In this document: positions 8,597-19,558 of the stretch, in pieces
Numbering within the stretch: position 1 is the stretch's first letter
How the letters are laid out: the number at the start of each line of letters is the position of its first letter
Assembly: GCF_002327105.1 (NCBI RefSeq)
Contig: NZ_CP023406.1
Location: forward strand, 930,001 to 994,000
DNA length: 64,000 nt
From: Luteimonas chenhongjianii
GTDB lineage: Bacteria; Pseudomonadota; Gammaproteobacteria; Xanthomonadales; Xanthomonadaceae
Direction of reading: 5' to 3'
Notes under the pieces: model-generated
What the model saw: the letters and a program-made list of their open reading frames with translations, nothing else
The model's database searches: none
Told to the model about the DNA's origin: nothing
Program-made: the position numbers and the translations under genes

Positions 8597-9274
8597 TCAG
8601 AACGGTGCGCTCGACGCGATGCGCAAGCGCTCCCCGGTGTGCGGATGATCGAAGACCAGTGCCTCGGCGTGCAGCAGCAGGCGGTGTGCGCGGGCGGTCG
8701 TCTCGGGAGGCGCATACAGGGTGTCGCCCAGGATAGGGTGGCCGACCGCCTGCAAGTGAACACGCAACTGGTGGGTGCGGCCTGTCTCCGGCGCCAGGGC
8801 CAGACGCGTGCAGGGGGCGTCATCGGCGGCCAGCAGGTGCTCCAAGAGGCGCCACCGGGTACGCGCCGGTTTGCCGTTCAGCTGGTCGACCGCCTGTCGC
8901 GGCCGGTTCGGCCAGTCGGCCCCTACGGGCAGGTCGATCAGGCCGGCGGCCTCGGCCAGCCAGCCGTCGACGATGGCGATGTAGGCCTTGTCGATGCGCC
9001 GCTGTTCGAAGGCCGCGCCGAGCCTGCGCTGCATGTCCGGCCCACGTGCGAACACGATGACGCCCGAGGTCGCCTGGTCCAGGCGGTGGACGACCCGTGC
9101 GTCGGGCCATTGCGCGAGCACCCGTGCGGCGAGGCAGTCCTGCTTGTCGGCGCCGCGGCCGGGCACCGACAGCAGGCCGCCGGGCTTGTCGAAGGCCAGC
9201 AGGTGCGCATCCACATGCAGTACGTGCAGGCCGCCGGGCGCGACCTCCGAACGCATGTCGACTCCGGCGGTCAC
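8597..9274 (-). CDS. RluA-family pseudouridine synthase
   Basis: This 225-aa enzyme isomerises uridine to pseudouridine in rRNA or tRNA. The catalytic motif HRLDQATSG is present with the nucleophile Asp66. Further family blocks are LLAFDKPGGLLSVPGRG near the N-terminus and ETGRTHQLRVHLQAVGHPILGD in the C-terminal half. There is no S4 domain, and the length fits RluA (23S 746 / tRNA 32) more than RluC or RluD. Exact specificity cannot be read from sequence. It starts 4 nt after the hemF stop, so it is probably translated from the hemF transcript. Confidence 0.88.
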   Translation of the reverse strand: MTAGVDMRSEVAPGGLHVLHVDAHLLAFDKPGGLLSVPGRGADKQDCLAARVLAQWPDARVVHRLDQATSGVIVFARGPDMQRRLGAAFEQRRIDKAYIAIVDGWLAEAAGLIDLPVGADWPNRPRQAVDQLNGKPARTRWRLLEHLLAADDAPCTRLALAPETGRTHQLRVHLQAVGHPILGDTLYAPPETTARAHRLLLHAEALVFDHPHTGERLRIASSAPF

Positions 9275-9278
9275 CGGC

Positions 9279-10190
9279 TCAGGCGAGTTCGGACAGCCAG
9301 TCGCGCGGATGCAGGTAGGCGGCGAGGCGTGCCTCGTCGCTGCCGGCCTCGGGCGTGAAGCCGTATTCCCAGCGCACGCGCGGCGGCAGGCTCATCAGGA
9401 TCGATTCGGCGCGGCCGCCCGACTGCAGCCCGAACAGGGTTCCACGGTCGTAGACCAGGTTGAACTCGACATAGCGGCCGCGCCGGTAGAGCTGGAATTC
9501 GCGTTCGCGCTCGCCATACGTCATGTCCTTGCGGCGCGCGACGATCGGCAGGTAGGCATCGAGGAATCCGTCACCGACCGCGCGCATATATGCGAAGTCC
9601 TGGTCGAAATCACCGTGCAGGTCGTCGAAGAACAGGCCGCCGACACCGCGCGTCTCGTTGCGGTGCCTGAGGAAGAAATACTCGTCGCACCATTGCTTGT
9701 GAGCCTCGTAGCGCGCCTGTCCGCCGAAAGGCTCGCACAGCTCCCGTGCGGTGCGGTGCCAGTGCAGCACGTCCTCGTCGACCGGATAGAACGGGGTCAG
9801 GTCGAAGCCGCCACCGAACCACGAGGCCACGGTCTCGCCATCGCGCATCGCGCGGAAATGGCGCACGTTGGCGTGGGTGGTCGGCAGGTAGGGGTTGCGG
9901 GGGTGGAACACCAGCGACACGCCGCAGGCGCGCCATGAAGCGCCGGCGAGCTCGGGGCGGTTGGCGCTCGCCGAAGGCGGCAATGCCGCGCCGGAGACGT
10001 CGGAAAAGCCGATGCCTGCCTGTTCGAAGACCGCCCCATCGCGCAGGACGCGGGTGCGGCCGCCGCCGCCTTCGGCACGCTCCCACAGGTCCTCGGTGAA
10101 GCGGGCGCGTCCGTCGGCGCCCTCGATGGCCTGGCAGATCCGGTCCTGCAGGCCGGTGAGGTAATCGCGGATGGTGTCGAAATCGTTCAT
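9279..10190 (-). CDS. hemF: Oxygen-dependent coproporphyrinogen III oxidase
   Basis: This enzyme catalyses the aerobic oxidative decarboxylation of coproporphyrinogen III to protoporphyrinogen IX in haem synthesis. The 303-aa length is standard. Characteristic blocks are [53 protein letters not shown] and [20 protein letters not shown] near the end. The ATG at 10190 is preferred. A second ATG three codons upstream overlaps the -10 box. There is no Shine-Dalgarno; TACAAT sits 7 nt before the start, and an FNR-like palindrome lies further upstream. rluA follows closely. Confidence 0.97.
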   Translation of the reverse strand: MNDFDTIRDYLTGLQDRICQAIEGADGRARFTEDLWERAEGGGGRTRVLRDGAVFEQAGIGFSDVSGAALPPSASANRPELAGASWRACGVSLVFHPRNPYLPTTHANVRHFRAMRDGETVASWFGGGFDLTPFYPVDEDVLHWHRTARELCEPFGGQARYEAHKQWCDEYFFLRHRNETRGVGGLFFDDLHGDFDQDFAYMRAVGDGFLDAYLPIVARRKDMTYGEREREFQLYRRGRYVEFNLVYDRGTLFGLQSGGRAESILMSLPPRVRWEYGFTPEAGSDEARLAAYLHPRDWLSELA

Positions 10191-10197
10191 GCCACGC

Positions 10198-10203
10198 ATT
10201 GTA
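10198..10203 (-). promoter_or_regulatory. Predicted -10 box of leaderless hemF promoter
   Basis: On the minus strand TACAAT ends 7 nt before the hemF ATG, placing the expected transcription start at or next to the A of ATG. No clear -35 hexamer is present, consistent with an activator-dependent promoter. Confidence 0.5.
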
Positions 10204-10222
10204 GGCGGCGCGTACGCGGCAA

Positions 10223-10240
10223 CATTGATCGTGGTCAATG
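10223..10240. promoter_or_regulatory. FNR/CRP-like palindrome upstream of hemF
   Basis: CATTGA-N6-TCAATG is a perfect six-base inverted repeat. It contains TTGAT-CGTG-GTCAA, 9 of 10 matches to the FNR consensus TTGAT-N4-ATCAA. Its centre lies 41.5 bp upstream of the predicted start at the hemF ATG, the classical position for class II activation by FNR/CRP-family regulators. In Pseudomonas aeruginosa hemF is controlled by the FNR-type proteins Anr and Dnr. Confidence 0.55.
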
Positions 10241-10381
10241 CAAGCACGGCGTCTCCGGTGGGCGCCCGCGCCCGGGCGGGCGCCAGCACGCAGGTCCCGT
10301 GGGGCCGTGGAAGCATCGGGGCGTCGCAGCGGGGAGCGATCGGTCGCGTCGGCGGCGCAGCGCCGGCTGCAGGACCTGGTG

Positions 10382-10858
10382 TCAGCTGTAGGCCTGGCGC
10401 CAGGCATCGAGCCGCGCGGCCAGTACGGCGGCGCGCTGGCCGTAGGTGTCGGGCAACGCGCCATCGAAACCGGTCAGGCCGCGGTTGACGCGTCGCACCC
10501 GCCCCGCGGCATCGACGTGGTCGGCGAAGTCGATGCCGACCACCGTGTGCAGGCCGACCCGCGTGGGGCCGAAACGCACGATATCGCGCCAGTGCCAGCG
10601 GGTGACCCGGAACAACGCGCGCAGCTCGATGCCGTTCGCATCGAGCCGCAGGTGATTGGCGCCCGGGACCAGAGACACCGCCGCCACGAGGCCGCACAGC
10701 GCGAAAAAGCCACCGCAGGTCCACGCGATCATCGGACTGCGGTCGGCGAGACCGACCGCAACCCAGACCAGGCCGGCGCTGATCGCCAGCAGCGCGAGCA
10801 TCTTCCACGGCGCCGGCCGCAGCAGCTCCACCGCCGGCAGGGCGCCGGGCGCGGTCAT
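10382..10858 (-). CDS. Small membrane protein with PH-like C-terminal domain, unknown function
   Basis: This is a 158-aa protein with two adjacent membrane segments (about residues 18-38 and 43-65: [17 protein letters not shown] and [20 protein letters not shown]). A soluble C-terminal domain follows, with the pattern [23 protein letters not shown] that is typical of bacterial PH/YdbT-like membrane proteins. The ATG overlaps the stop codon of the S9 peptidase gene by 4 nt (ATGA), so the two are translationally coupled. No specific function can be proposed. Confidence 0.7.
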   Translation of the reverse strand: MTAPGALPAVELLRPAPWKMLALLAISAGLVWVAVGLADRSPMIAWTCGGFFALCGLVAAVSLVPGANHLRLDANGIELRALFRVTRWHWRDIVRFGPTRVGLHTVVGIDFADHVDAAGRVRRVNRGLTGFDGALPDTYGQRAAVLAARLDAWRQAYS

Positions 10859-13224
10859 TTCAGCGTGCGCTCGAACAGCTCATGGATGCGGCGGTACTGG
10901 TCGTACCAGGAGGCGGGATGCTGGTAGGCATGACGCTCGAGCGGATAGCTCGCCAGTTCCCACTTGTCCTTGCGCAGCTCGATCAGGCGCTGGGACATCA
11001 TCACCGAGTCGCGATAGAACACGTTGTCGTCGATCATGCCGTGCGCGATCAGCAGGTTGTCCTGCAGGCGGTCGGCGTATTCCATCGGCGAGGACTTCAG
11101 ATAAGCCTCGGGATCGATGTCCGGCGTGTTGAGGATATTGGCGGTGTAGGCGTGGTTGTACTGCGACCAGTCCGTTACCGGACGCAACGCCGCGCCCGCC
11201 TTGAACTTGCCCGGCTCGCGGAACAGCGCCATGAAGGTCATGAAGCCGCCATAGCTGCCGCCGTAGATGCCCACGCGGTCGCGATCGGCCTGGTGGTTGT
11301 CGACCAGCCAGTCGATGCCGTCGAGATAGTCCTCGAGTTCCGGGTGGCCCATCTGCCGGTAGATCGCCGTGCGCCAGTCGCGGCCGTAGCCGCTGGAGGC
11401 GCGGAAATCGAGGTCCAGCACGATGTAGCCCTGCTGCACCAGCAGGTTGTGGAACATCTGCTCGCGGAAGTAGTTCGGATAACGCTCGTGCACGTTCTGC
11501 AGGTAACCGGCGCCATGGACGAACAGCACGACCGGGTACTTGCGGCCGGGCTCGTAGGTCCTGGGGCCGTAGAACTTGCCCCAGACGGTGCCGGCGCCGT
11601 GCTTGGACGGGATCTGGACGTACTCGGGCTGCAGCCAGTCGTAGGCCTTGTACTCGGCGCTGCGGGTGTCGGTGAGCACGCGCACCTGGCCACCCGCGAC
11701 GTCGGCGACGGCAAGCTGCTGCGGCGTGTAGCTGCTGGATGTGCGCAGCAGCAGTCGGGTCTCGTCCGGCGAGAGGGCGAAGTCGTCGACGTTGCCGACA
11801 TTGGTGACCTCGGCGACGCTGCCGCCGGAGGCGCTGCAGACGTCATAGCGGCCCGGCCACTGGCGGTTGCACATGAAGAAGAAGCGCGTGCCGTCGCGTG
11901 ACATCACCGGCGAGGACACCTCCCAGTTGCCGGACGTGAGCGCGCGCGAGCGGCTGCCGTCGTTGAGATAGAGGTGCGAATAGCCGGTGGCCTCGGACAG
12001 GAACCACAACGTGCGGTTGTCGGGCAGCCAGCCGAACTCGTTGAAGTCCCAGTTGATCCACGCCTGGTCGCTCAGGCGGTCGCGGTTCTGCAGCGAGGCG
12101 TTCGCGAGGTCGACCGTGGCCAGCCAGCGGTCCTTGTTGTCGACCGAGTGGATCGACAGCGCGACGTTGCGGCCGTCATCGCTCCAGCGGATCGCCCCGC
12201 CCCCGCCGCCGCGGCCATCGAGTTCCAGGCGCACCGGGCGGTTGCCCTTGAGCGCATCCTTGCCGGCGGCGCGGCGCAGATCGGCCAGCGGGTCGCTGGC
12301 GATGCCGGGCAGGGCATCGGTCTTGAGCTCGCGGACCTGGCCGCTGGCCACATCCACCAGCCACAGCGTATGCGGCAGCGGATCGTTGCGGCCCACGCGC
12401 GTGCGGACGTCCTCGAATTCCTCATAGCCCGACTCGGTCACGTACCTGGGCATCTTGCCGTCCTGCCCCGCGTTGCCGCTCTTGGCGGTGGTGACCACGA
12501 TCATCCGGTCGCCGGCAGGAGACAGCGCGCTGCCGGCAATCGTCACGTCCCTGCCGAGGAACACCGGGCCGGGCGCGCGCGTGGCATCGCCGCGGCGCCA
12601 GGCCTCGTTCTGGCTGCGCAATTCCTCGCGGCGGTCGCGTTCGACCCGCAGGGTCTCGATCATGCGCAGCTGGCGCTCACGCAGATCGTCGGCCTTCGGC
12701 GGCTTCGTGGGATCGTCCTCGGCCTTGAGGCTCGCGAGCTGGGCGGTGCCACGCTGCGCGTCCCAGCCGAACCAGTCGTTGCCGGTGCGCCACACCAGCC
12801 CGCCGGCCGGGGTCCACTGCGGCTGGGCCTCCTGCGCGTCGGTGCGGGTGATCTGGGTCAGCGCGCCGGTACGCAGGTCGCGCACGAACAGGTCGCCGTT
12901 GCGCAGGAAGGCCATGCGCGTGCCGGTCGCATCGGAGATGGGGCCCTGGCCGTCGATTTCGGCGCGCGCACCGTCCTCGACACGCGTGGCGGCGCCGCCG
13001 GTGAGCGGCTGCATCCAGGTGTCGCGGACATTGCTGCCTTCCCGCTTTTGCGCGTAGTACGCCGCCTGGCCGTCCCAGCGCCACCACGTACGCTCAACTG
13101 GGGCGCCGATCCAGTCAGGATCGGCCATGATCCGCTCCATCGTCAGCGGCTGCGCCGGTTGCGCAAGGGCGAGAGGGGACACGAGGGCGCAGGCGAGCAC
13201 CCAGCTCAGCGGCAGTCGACGCAT
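10855..13224 (-). CDS. S9 family prolyl oligopeptidase / dipeptidyl peptidase IV-like, exported
   Basis: This is a 789-aa exported serine peptidase. The signal peptide ([19 protein letters not shown]) is followed by a long beta-propeller region of WD40/PD40-like repeats up to about residue 540, then an alpha/beta hydrolase domain. The nucleophile Ser657 lies in [13 protein letters not shown]; the acid and base are in [11 protein letters not shown] and ERHAYQHP. The enzyme probably releases peptides from the N-terminus of proline-containing substrates in the periplasm. The ATG at 13224 is chosen because it begins the signal peptide, although the frame is open further upstream. It overlaps the small PH-like gene. 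Confidence 0.93.
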   Translation of the reverse strand: MRRLPLSWVLACALVSPLALAQPAQPLTMERIMADPDWIGAPVERTWWRWDGQAAYYAQKREGSNVRDTWMQPLTGGAATRVEDGARAEIDGQGPISDATGTRMAFLRNGDLFVRDLRTGALTQITRTDAQEAQPQWTPAGGLVWRTGNDWFGWDAQRGTAQLASLKAEDDPTKPPKADDLRERQLRMIETLRVERDRREELRSQNEAWRRGDATRAPGPVFLGRDVTIAGSALSPAGDRMIVVTTAKSGNAGQDGKMPRYVTESGYEEFEDVRTRVGRNDPLPHTLWLVDVASGQVRELKTDALPGIASDPLADLRRAAGKDALKGNRPVRLELDGRGGGGGAIRWSDDGRNVALSIHSVDNKDRWLATVDLANASLQNRDRLSDQAWINWDFNEFGWLPDNRTLWFLSEATGYSHLYLNDGSRSRALTSGNWEVSSPVMSRDGTRFFFMCNRQWPGRYDVCSASGGSVAEVTNVGNVDDFALSPDETRLLLRTSSSYTPQQLAVADVAGGQVRVLTDTRSAEYKAYDWLQPEYVQIPSKHGAGTVWGKFYGPRTYEPGRKYPVVLFVHGAGYLQNVHERYPNYFREQMFHNLLVQQGYIVLDLDFRASSGYGRDWRTAIYRQMGHPELEDYLDGIDWLVDNHQADRDRVGIYGGSYGGFMTFMALFREPGKFKAGAALRPVTDWSQYNHAYTANILNTPDIDPEAYLKSSPMEYADRLQDNLLIAHGMIDDNVFYRDSVMMSQRLIELRKDKWELASYPLERHAYQHPASWYDQYRRIHELFERTLK

Positions 13225-13397
13225 TCGGCGGTTCCAGGACGAAAGGACCGCGGAGTGTACCGGCCGCCGGCATGGCCCCAGCACTGGCGAAGGTCACGGT
13301 GGCGCGATCGGGTGTCGCATGCACGTCGGGTCGCACGCCCGTTTCACGAGGAGCGCCGCAGACTCCCGTTGGTTCGCGATGATCGGAGACGACCACA

Positions 13398-14795
13398 TTG
13401 GACGCGTTGCTGCTGTCGCGGATCCAGTTCGGCTTCGTGGTTTCGTTCCATGTGCTGTTCCCCGCATTCACGATCGGGTTGTCGAGTTGGCTGGCGTTCC
13501 TGGAATGGCGGTGGCTGCGGACACGCGATCCGGTCTGGCGCGAGCTCTATTTCTTCTGGATGCGGATCTTCGCCGTGTCGTTCGGCATGGGCGTGGTGTC
13601 GGGCATCGTCATGAGCTTCCAGTTCGGCACCAACTGGTCGGCGCTGAGCATCGCGGCCGGAAACATCCTCGGGCCGCTGCTGAGCTACGAGGTGCTGACG
13701 GCGTTCTTCCTCGAGGCGGGTTTCCTCGGTGTGATGCTGTTCGGCTGGGGCCGGGTGTCGGAGAAACTGCATTTCCTGTCGACCTTCCTGGTCGCGCTGG
13801 GCACCGTGATCTCGACGTTCTGGATCCTCTCGGCCAACAGCTGGCTGCATACGCCAGACGGCTATGCGCTGATCGACGGCGTGTTCCAGCCTGCCGACTG
13901 GATGTCGATCATCTTCAATCCCTCGTTTCCGTACCGGCTGACGCACATGGTGCTGGCGGCGTTCATCACCACCTGCTTCGTCATCGGGGGCGTCGCGGCG
14001 TGGTACCTGCGCCGCGGCGAACATGTCGATGGCGCCAGACGGATGCTCAAGCTGGCCGTCGCGTTCGCCGCGATCACCGTGCCGGTGCAGATCGTCGTCG
14101 GTGACCTGCATGGCCTCAATACCGCCGAGGTCCAGCCGATCAAGCTCGCGGCGATGGAGGGGCACTGGCACGAAAGCGCGCCGGGCCAGGGCGTACCGCT
14201 GGTGGTGTTCGCGGTGCCCGATGCGAAAGCGGAACGCAACGACTTCGAGTTCGCGATCCCGCGGCTCGGGAGCCTCATCCTCACCCATAGCTGGGACGGG
14301 ACGATCACGCCGCTGACCGCCGTGCCGCGCGACGAGCGGCCGCCGGTCGCGCCGGTCTTCTATGCGTTCCGGATCATGGTCGCCATCGGCCTGGCGATGC
14401 TCGCGCTGAGCGTGGTCTCGCTGTGGGCATGGCGGCGCCGGTGGCTGTTCGAGTCGACCTGGCTGCTCAACGCCTGGCGGCTGATGGCGCCGAGTGGCTT
14501 CATCGCGGTGCTGGCCGGCTGGGTGGTCGTCGAGATGGGCCGCCAGCCCTGGGTGATCCAGGGCCTGCTGCGCACTGCGGACGCGGTCAGCGACATCGAC
14601 CACACCAGTGTGATCGTCTCGCTGGGCGCCTTCCTGCTGGCGTATGCCGTGGTGTTCGGCGCGGGCGGCGGCTACATCCTGAAGATGATCCGCAAGGGCC
14701 CGCAGCCCTTCGATGACGGCCCGGACTCCGACGAGGGCGAGCGAACACCGGCGCGGCCGATCTCCGCCGCCGACGGTCCGGTGGGAGACGACTGA
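13398..14795 (+). CDS. cydA: Cytochrome bd-type ubiquinol oxidase subunit I (CydA/CioA)
   Basis: This large subunit of a cytochrome bd quinol:O2 oxidoreductase in the inner membrane is 465 aa. Haem ligands are conserved: His18 in SFHVLFP, His183 in RLTHMVLAAF and Met380 in VVVEMGRQPW (with the GRQPW signature). The periplasmic Q-loop is short, as in the cyanide-insensitive CioA branch, rather than the long E. coli loop. The start is TTG with GGAG about 10 nt upstream, and no ATG fits better. The stop overlaps the cydB start by one base. No FNR-like site is seen upstream. Confidence 0.93.
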   Translation: MDALLLSRIQFGFVVSFHVLFPAFTIGLSSWLAFLEWRWLRTRDPVWRELYFFWMRIFAVSFGMGVVSGIVMSFQFGTNWSALSIAAGNILGPLLSYEVLTAFFLEAGFLGVMLFGWGRVSEKLHFLSTFLVALGTVISTFWILSANSWLHTPDGYALIDGVFQPADWMSIIFNPSFPYRLTHMVLAAFITTCFVIGGVAAWYLRRGEHVDGARRMLKLAVAFAAITVPVQIVVGDLHGLNTAEVQPIKLAAMEGHWHESAPGQGVPLVVFAVPDAKAERNDFEFAIPRLGSLILTHSWDGTITPLTAVPRDERPPVAPVFYAFRIMVAIGLAMLALSVVSLWAWRRRWLFESTWLLNAWRLMAPSGFIAVLAGWVVVEMGRQPWVIQGLLRTADAVSDIDHTSVIVSLGAFLLAYAVVFGAGGGYILKMIRKGPQPFDDGPDSDEGERTPARPISAADGPVGDD

Positions 14796-15808
14796 TGGAC
14801 ATGGCGACCGTGCTGCCGGTGGTCTGGTTCGGCGTGATCGGATTCGGCGTACTGATGTACGTGCTGCTCGACGGTTTCGTGCTGGGGCTGGGCGTGCTGG
14901 CGCCCTTCGCCGAGGACGGCAGCCAGCTCGACCACATGATGACCACCGCTGCGCCCATCTGGGACGGCAACGAGACCTGGCTGGTGCTGGGCGGCGCCGG
15001 TCTGCTGGCGGCATTCCCGCGCGCCTACGCGATCGTGCTGTCGGCGCTGTACCTGCCGGTGCTGCTGATGCTGATCGCGCTGGTGTTCCGCGGCGTCGCG
15101 TTCGAATTCCGCTTCAAGGCCCGGCGCGGCAAGCGCTTCTGGGGCGCGGCGTTCGCGGTGGGCTCACTGCTCACGGCGTTCGCGCAGGGCGTGATCCTCG
15201 GTGCGCTGGTCGAGGGCATGCCGCTCGAGGAGGGCAAGTACGCAGGCGGCGCGCTCGACTGGTTCAGTCCGTTCTCGATGCTGACCGGTGTGGCGGTGGT
15301 GTTCGGGTATGCGTTGCTCGGCAGCACCTGGTTGATCCTCAAGACCGAGGGCCGGCTCCAGCTGATCGCCCGCACGCTCACGCGGCCGCTGGTGATGGTC
15401 GTCGCGGCGTTCATGGGCCTGGTCAGCGCGTGGCTGCCGTTCCTCGACTCGCGGATCATGGCGCGCTGGTTCGAGGACGGGAACTTCTGGTGGTTGTCGC
15501 CGGTGCCGATGCTGGCGCTGGTCAATGCGGTCTGGCTGTGGCGCGCGGCGATGCGCGAAGGCCGCGACGCGCGCCCGTTTCTGCTGACGCTGAGTTTCTT
15601 CGGCCTTGGCTTCGCCGGCCTGGTGCTGGGGATCTGGCCCAACATCGTGCCGCCGTCGCTGAGCATCTGGGAGGCGGCGTCGCCGCCCTCGTCGCAGGGC
15701 TTCGTGCTCGCGGGGCTGGTGGTGCTGCTGCCGCTGGTCCTCGGCTACACGGCGTGGTCATACCGCGTCTTCCGCGGCAAGGTGGCCGCCGACGCCGGCT
15801 ATCACTGA
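14795..15808 (+). CDS. cydB: Cytochrome bd-type ubiquinol oxidase subunit II (CydB/CioB)
   Basis: This is the 337-aa second subunit, with about nine membrane helices. Typical motifs include LLDGFVLGLGVLAPF at the N-terminus and TAAPIWDGNETWLVLGGAGL, the hallmark of the family. It follows cydA without a gap, so the two are co-transcribed. I looked for the small third subunit (CydX or a DUF2474-type peptide) in the 96 nt after the stop and found no credible ORF, so either it is absent or encoded elsewhere. Confidence 0.93.
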   Translation: MDMATVLPVVWFGVIGFGVLMYVLLDGFVLGLGVLAPFAEDGSQLDHMMTTAAPIWDGNETWLVLGGAGLLAAFPRAYAIVLSALYLPVLLMLIALVFRGVAFEFRFKARRGKRFWGAAFAVGSLLTAFAQGVILGALVEGMPLEEGKYAGGALDWFSPFSMLTGVAVVFGYALLGSTWLILKTEGRLQLIARTLTRPLVMVVAAFMGLVSAWLPFLDSRIMARWFEDGNFWWLSPVPMLALVNAVWLWRAAMREGRDARPFLLTLSFFGLGFAGLVLGIWPNIVPPSLSIWEAASPPSSQGFVLAGLVVLLPLVLGYTAWSYRVFRGKVAADAGYH

Positions 15809-15904
15809 ACCCCGCGTCATCGCCGCGCGCCGCAGCCCGGTCCCCGCCATACCCAAGGTCGCGCGAATGCCGCACAATCCCGTGTGTTTCCGCGGTCTTC
15901 GCCC

Positions 15905-16177
15905 ATGCACGCCTACGTCTACAAAAGCCAGCGCAAGGCGGACACCTACGTGTACCTCGCCAAGCGCGACGCGTTCGACGTCCTGCCCGATGCAGTACGC
16001 GAGCAGTTGGGCACGTTGAGCTTCGTGCTGGATGTCGCCCTCACGCCCGAGCGCAGGCTCGCCCGCGAGGACGCTTCGACCGTACGCGAGCGCCTGCGCA
16101 CCCAGGGATTCCATCTGCAGATGCCGCCGCGTGGGCTGATGGATCCGCTGACGGAGGACTGGGGCACCGATGCCTGA
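15905..16177 (+). CDS. YcgL domain protein
   Basis: This 90-aa cytosolic protein of the YcgL family (DUF709) is recognised by the start [18 protein letters not shown], the block [13 protein letters not shown], and the end [10 protein letters not shown]. The ATG at 15905 is the family start, and an upstream in-frame start would add unrelated residues. Function is unknown, though the family has been linked in other gammaproteobacteria to RNase D-adjacent genes. The stop overlaps the start of the ankyrin gene by 8 nt, indicating coupling. Confidence 0.88.
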   Translation: MHAYVYKSQRKADTYVYLAKRDAFDVLPDAVREQLGTLSFVLDVALTPERRLAREDASTVRERLRTQGFHLQMPPRGLMDPLTEDWGTDA

Positions 16178-19100
16178 GTCGACCCAGCGTTTCTCGTCCG
16201 TCACCGGTCGACCCCTGAGTCTCGTGTTCCTGGCCGGCCTGGCGCTGGCCGCGCTGACCGTCGTGGGCGGCCCGGTCGCCGCATTGGCCGGTGCGCTCGC
16301 GCAGCCGGCATTCGCATTGTTCGTCCGCGCGCTGCGGACGCGCGCGGCTCCGCCCGGCCCCGCGCTGCAGACCGACCTGGTCTCGCTCGCGGTCGCGTGG
16401 AGCGGCGCGACGGTGATGACCGCGGCCCTGATCGTCTGGCCGCTCTCGGCCCTGCGCCAGGGCGGACAACTCGGCGCGGTGCTGGTGCTGAGCGTGGCCG
16501 CGGGCCTTGCGGTCATCGCGTTCTGGCGCACCTGGCCGCTGTGGCACGCGCTCGAGCGCGATGGCGGCGATCTGCGCGTGCACTGGCGCACCCTGGCCGA
16601 ACGCGACACCAGCCACTGGCGCGGCGTCGGCGCTGCGCTCTGCGTCGCCGCCATCGTGGCGCTGGTGCTCGCGCCGGCGTGGCTGCCGCCCGGCGGTATC
16701 GGTCCGCGGATCGGCCTTGCGGTCTTCTCCATCGTGGCCTGGGGCGGCCTGCATGCAGTCCTGCAAGGGCTGGCCCCGCCCGCCGCGTTGGCGATGCCGA
16801 TCATCGAGATGCCGGGCGATCCGGCGGCGGCGCTGACCGAAGCTCCGCTCGACGCCGCGCCCGACGTCGCGCTCTATGCTGCCGCGCGCGCCGGGCGCGT
16901 GGATCGCGCGCTGGCGCTGATCGAAGCGGGCGCCGATGTCCGTGCATTGCCGGAACCCGGCGATCGCGACCAGCGCAGCCTGGCCGTGCTCGCGGCGGTG
17001 CTGCCCGACCTGCGCCTGCTGCGGGCGCTGATCGCAGCGGGCGTCGACGTCAACGCCGCCCATGCCGGCATGACGCCACTGCTGGCCGCGACCCGCGACA
17101 GCTGGCACGGTCGCCCGGATGCGGTGATGACCCTGCTGGCGAACGGCGCCGATCCGCGCATCGTCGATCACGAGGGCAACACACCCCTGCATCTGGCGGC
17201 GCGCAGCTCCGATCCGGGTGTCGCCGCGCTGCTGCGCGATGCGGCCGCCGAGCTCGAGGCCTGCAACCACGACGGTCTGACCCCGCTCGGCATGGCCTGC
17301 GCGGTGGGCAACTGGCGGCTGGCGAAATTCCTGCTCGAGCGAGGAGCCCGAGCGGAGAGCGAGGGCGGTACCCCCGCGCTGCTGGCCGCGGCCGGCGGCG
17401 ACGAGGACGACGCCGCTGGCGTGCAGTTGCTGATCCGCCACAAGGCGCGCGTGGACGCGCGCGATGCGCAGCGCCGCAGCGCACTGCACGTGGCGGCCTT
17501 CCATGGCCACGCCGACATCCTCGCGGCCCTGCTCGCCGCTGGCGCCGACGTGCGCGGGCGTGACAGCGACGGCCGCACGCCGCTGCTGGAAGCCGCGCGC
17601 GGCGGACGCATGGCGGCGCTCGATGCGCTGCTGGCTGCGGGCGCCGACGTCGCCGCGGTCGACATCGCCGGCCGCAACGCGCTGATGCTGGCCTGCTCGG
17701 CAGAGCTGCCGTCGGCAGCCCTGGTGCAGCGGTTGCTGGATCTGGGGGTGCCGGCCGACGTGGTCGATGGGGACGGGCGCAAGCCGGTCGACCGCGCTGC
17801 CGAGACCGGACGCTGGACGCTCGTGCGCCTGCTCGACCCCGACTATCCGTTGCCGGCGAATCTCGGTCTCGACGATGACGATGATCTCGCCCCGGGCGGC
17901 GATCGCACGCCGGTGCTGTTGCTGCGCGCGAGCCTGCGCGAGGGCCGCTTCGAGGACCAGGGCCCGGTGCTGCGTCTGCTCGGCCCGCGCGATCTGGGCG
18001 GCTTGTTGCTCGACCCGGAAATGCCGCCTTCGCTCGCGCGCATCGAGTGGCTGCTCGCGCAGGGCGCCGACGTCGAAGTGGCCGATGCCGAGGGCCGGCC
18101 GCCGCTGTGCGCGCTGCTGTCCTCGGCGCCGACCGTGCTGCCCATCCTCCAGGCGTTGCTGCGTCACGGCGCGTCCCCGGGCGGCGCCGGCAATCTCGCC
18201 CGCTATCTCGCCGCCTGCGTCGAGGACGACCAGGCCGGGCGCGCGTTCGAGAGCTTCGCGCTGGATCTGCTGGCGCGCGGCGCGGATCCCTACGCGGCCG
18301 CGCCCAATGGCGATCCGCCGCTGGCGCTGGCGGTCCGACTGGGTTGGCTGCATCTGATCGAACGCCTGGTCTGTCACGGCGTCGACCTCGACCTGCGCGA
18401 CAGCCGCGGCATGACCGCCCTGCATCTGGCTGCCGCGCTGGGACGCGAAGGTGCGCTGAAGGTGCTGATCCGCCACGGCGCCTCGCCGGTGGCCTGCGCT
18501 GCCGACGGCCAGACGCCGCTGGGCGTGGCCCTGTCGGCCGGTCGCCGTGATCTCGCCGACTGGCTCGACTGGCGGGGCTGGAAACTGCCGGGCCGTGCGC
18601 TGGAGCCGACGGACCTGCCGGTCGCCGCCAGCTCTGGCGACGCCGATGCAGTGCGTCGGCTGCTCGATCTGGGATTCCCGGTCGATACCGCCGATGGGCA
18701 GGGCTGCACGGCGCTGCTGCGCGCTGCCGGTGGCGGGCACCGCGCCGTCGTCGACCTGCTGCTGGCGCGCGGCGCCGATCCCGCGCGTCCCGCGCAGTCG
18801 GGGGCGACGCCGCTGTCGGCGGCGGTCAGCATGCGTCATGCCGACGTCGTCGACCGTCTCCTCGAAGCGGGTGCCTCGCTCGACCATCGTCTGCCGGGCG
18901 AGGTCAGCGTGCTGATGCTCGCGGCGGCACTGGGCCTGCCGGATCTGGCCGGGCGTCTTTTGACCGCGGGCGCCGACATCCATGCCACCGACGCCCAGGG
19001 CCTCACTGCACTGCACTGCGCGGCGCTCTACGGCTTCACCTCGCGCGATCGGCCTCGCCTGCTCGCCCTGTTCGACACCCTGCTTCTGGCAGGTGCCGAG

Positions 19101-19472
19101 GTCGATGCGCCGGCCGCCGGCGGGGTGACGCCGCTGCTGCTGCTGCTCGGCGCCCGCGCCGAGCCCGGCACTGCCTGTGACGAGGACGTGGTGCTGGCGG
19201 CGATGGAACATCTGCTCGACGAAGGCGTCTCGCTCGAATCGCGCGACCAGCGCGGCTTCGGTCCCCTGCACCTGTCGGGCCTGCACGGCCAGTTGCGCAT
19301 CGCGCGCCGGCTGCTCAGGGCGGGTGCCGACCCGGACCTGCGCGACACGCTCAACCGCACCCCGCGCGAGATCGCGGTGATGCGCGGCTTCATCGACGTG
19401 GCGGCGGAATTCACCCCGCCCCAGGCAGGGGATGGCGTGTCGATGGCCCGGTTCCTGCGCGAGCAGCGCTGA
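16170..19472 (+). CDS. Large membrane-anchored ankyrin-repeat protein (1100 aa)
   Basis: About 215 N-terminal residues hold around five hydrophobic helices (for example [17 protein letters not shown] and [18 protein letters not shown]). The remainder is a long solenoid of roughly 20 ankyrin repeats with recurring G-x-TPLHLAA and LLAAGADV patterns, broken near residue 560-600 by an acidic spacer ([12 protein letters not shown]). Ankyrin arrays bind proteins, so this is probably an inner-membrane scaffold, with the repeats most likely cytosolic. No catalytic domain is visible. It overlaps the YcgL gene by 8 nt. Related large ankyrin proteins occur across xanthomonads, but their role is not known to me. 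Confidence 0.85.
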   Translation: MPESTQRFSSVTGRPLSLVFLAGLALAALTVVGGPVAALAGALAQPAFALFVRALRTRAAPPGPALQTDLVSLAVAWSGATVMTAALIVWPLSALRQGGQLGAVLVLSVAAGLAVIAFWRTWPLWHALERDGGDLRVHWRTLAERDTSHWRGVGAALCVAAIVALVLAPAWLPPGGIGPRIGLAVFSIVAWGGLHAVLQGLAPPAALAMPIIEMPGDPAAALTEAPLDAAPDVALYAAARAGRVDRALALIEAGADVRALPEPGDRDQRSLAVLAAVLPDLRLLRALIAAGVDVNAAHAGMTPLLAATRDSWHGRPDAVMTLLANGADPRIVDHEGNTPLHLAARSSDPGVAALLRDAAAELEACNHDGLTPLGMACAVGNWRLAKFLLERGARAESEGGTPALLAAAGGDEDDAAGVQLLIRHKARVDARDAQRRSALHVAAFHGHADILAALLAAGADVRGRDSDGRTPLLEAARGGRMAALDALLAAGADVAAVDIAGRNALMLACSAELPSAALVQRLLDLGVPADVVDGDGRKPVDRAAETGRWTLVRLLDPDYPLPANLGLDDDDDLAPGGDRTPVLLLRASLREGRFEDQGPVLRLLGPRDLGGLLLDPEMPPSLARIEWLLAQGADVEVADAEGRPPLCALLSSAPTVLPILQALLRHGASPGGAGNLARYLAACVEDDQAGRAFESFALDLLARGADPYAAAPNGDPPLALAVRLGWLHLIERLVCHGVDLDLRDSRGMTALHLAAALGREGALKVLIRHGASPVACAADGQTPLGVALSAGRRDLADWLDWRGWKLPGRALEPTDLPVAASSGDADAVRRLLDLGFPVDTADGQGCTALLRAAGGGHRAVVDLLLARGADPARPAQSGATPLSAAVSMRHADVVDRLLEAGASLDHRLPGEVSVLMLAAALGLPDLAGRLLTAGADIHATDAQGLTALHCAALYGFTSRDRPRLLALFDTLLLAGAEVDAPAAGGVTPLLLLLGARAEPGTACDEDVVLAAMEHLLDEGVSLESRDQRGFGPLHLSGLHGQLRIARRLLRAGADPDLRDTLNRTPREIAVMRGFIDVAAEFTPPQAGDGVSMARFLREQR

Positions 19473-19484
19473 GCCAGGCGCCGG

Positions 19485-19507
19485 CCGGCAAGCCCGGGGC
19501 TTGCCGG
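19485..19507. terminator. Hairpin after the ankyrin gene
   Basis: A 9-bp stem CCGGCAAGC/GCTTGCCGG with a five-base loop begins 13 nt after the ankyrin stop. There is no T run, so it could be a weak terminator or an mRNA-stabilising structure. Confidence 0.35.
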
Positions 19508-19558
19508 ACAGGGGCCGGGCCGGCACAGTCGAGGTCCGGTCACCTGCAGGACGCACCC

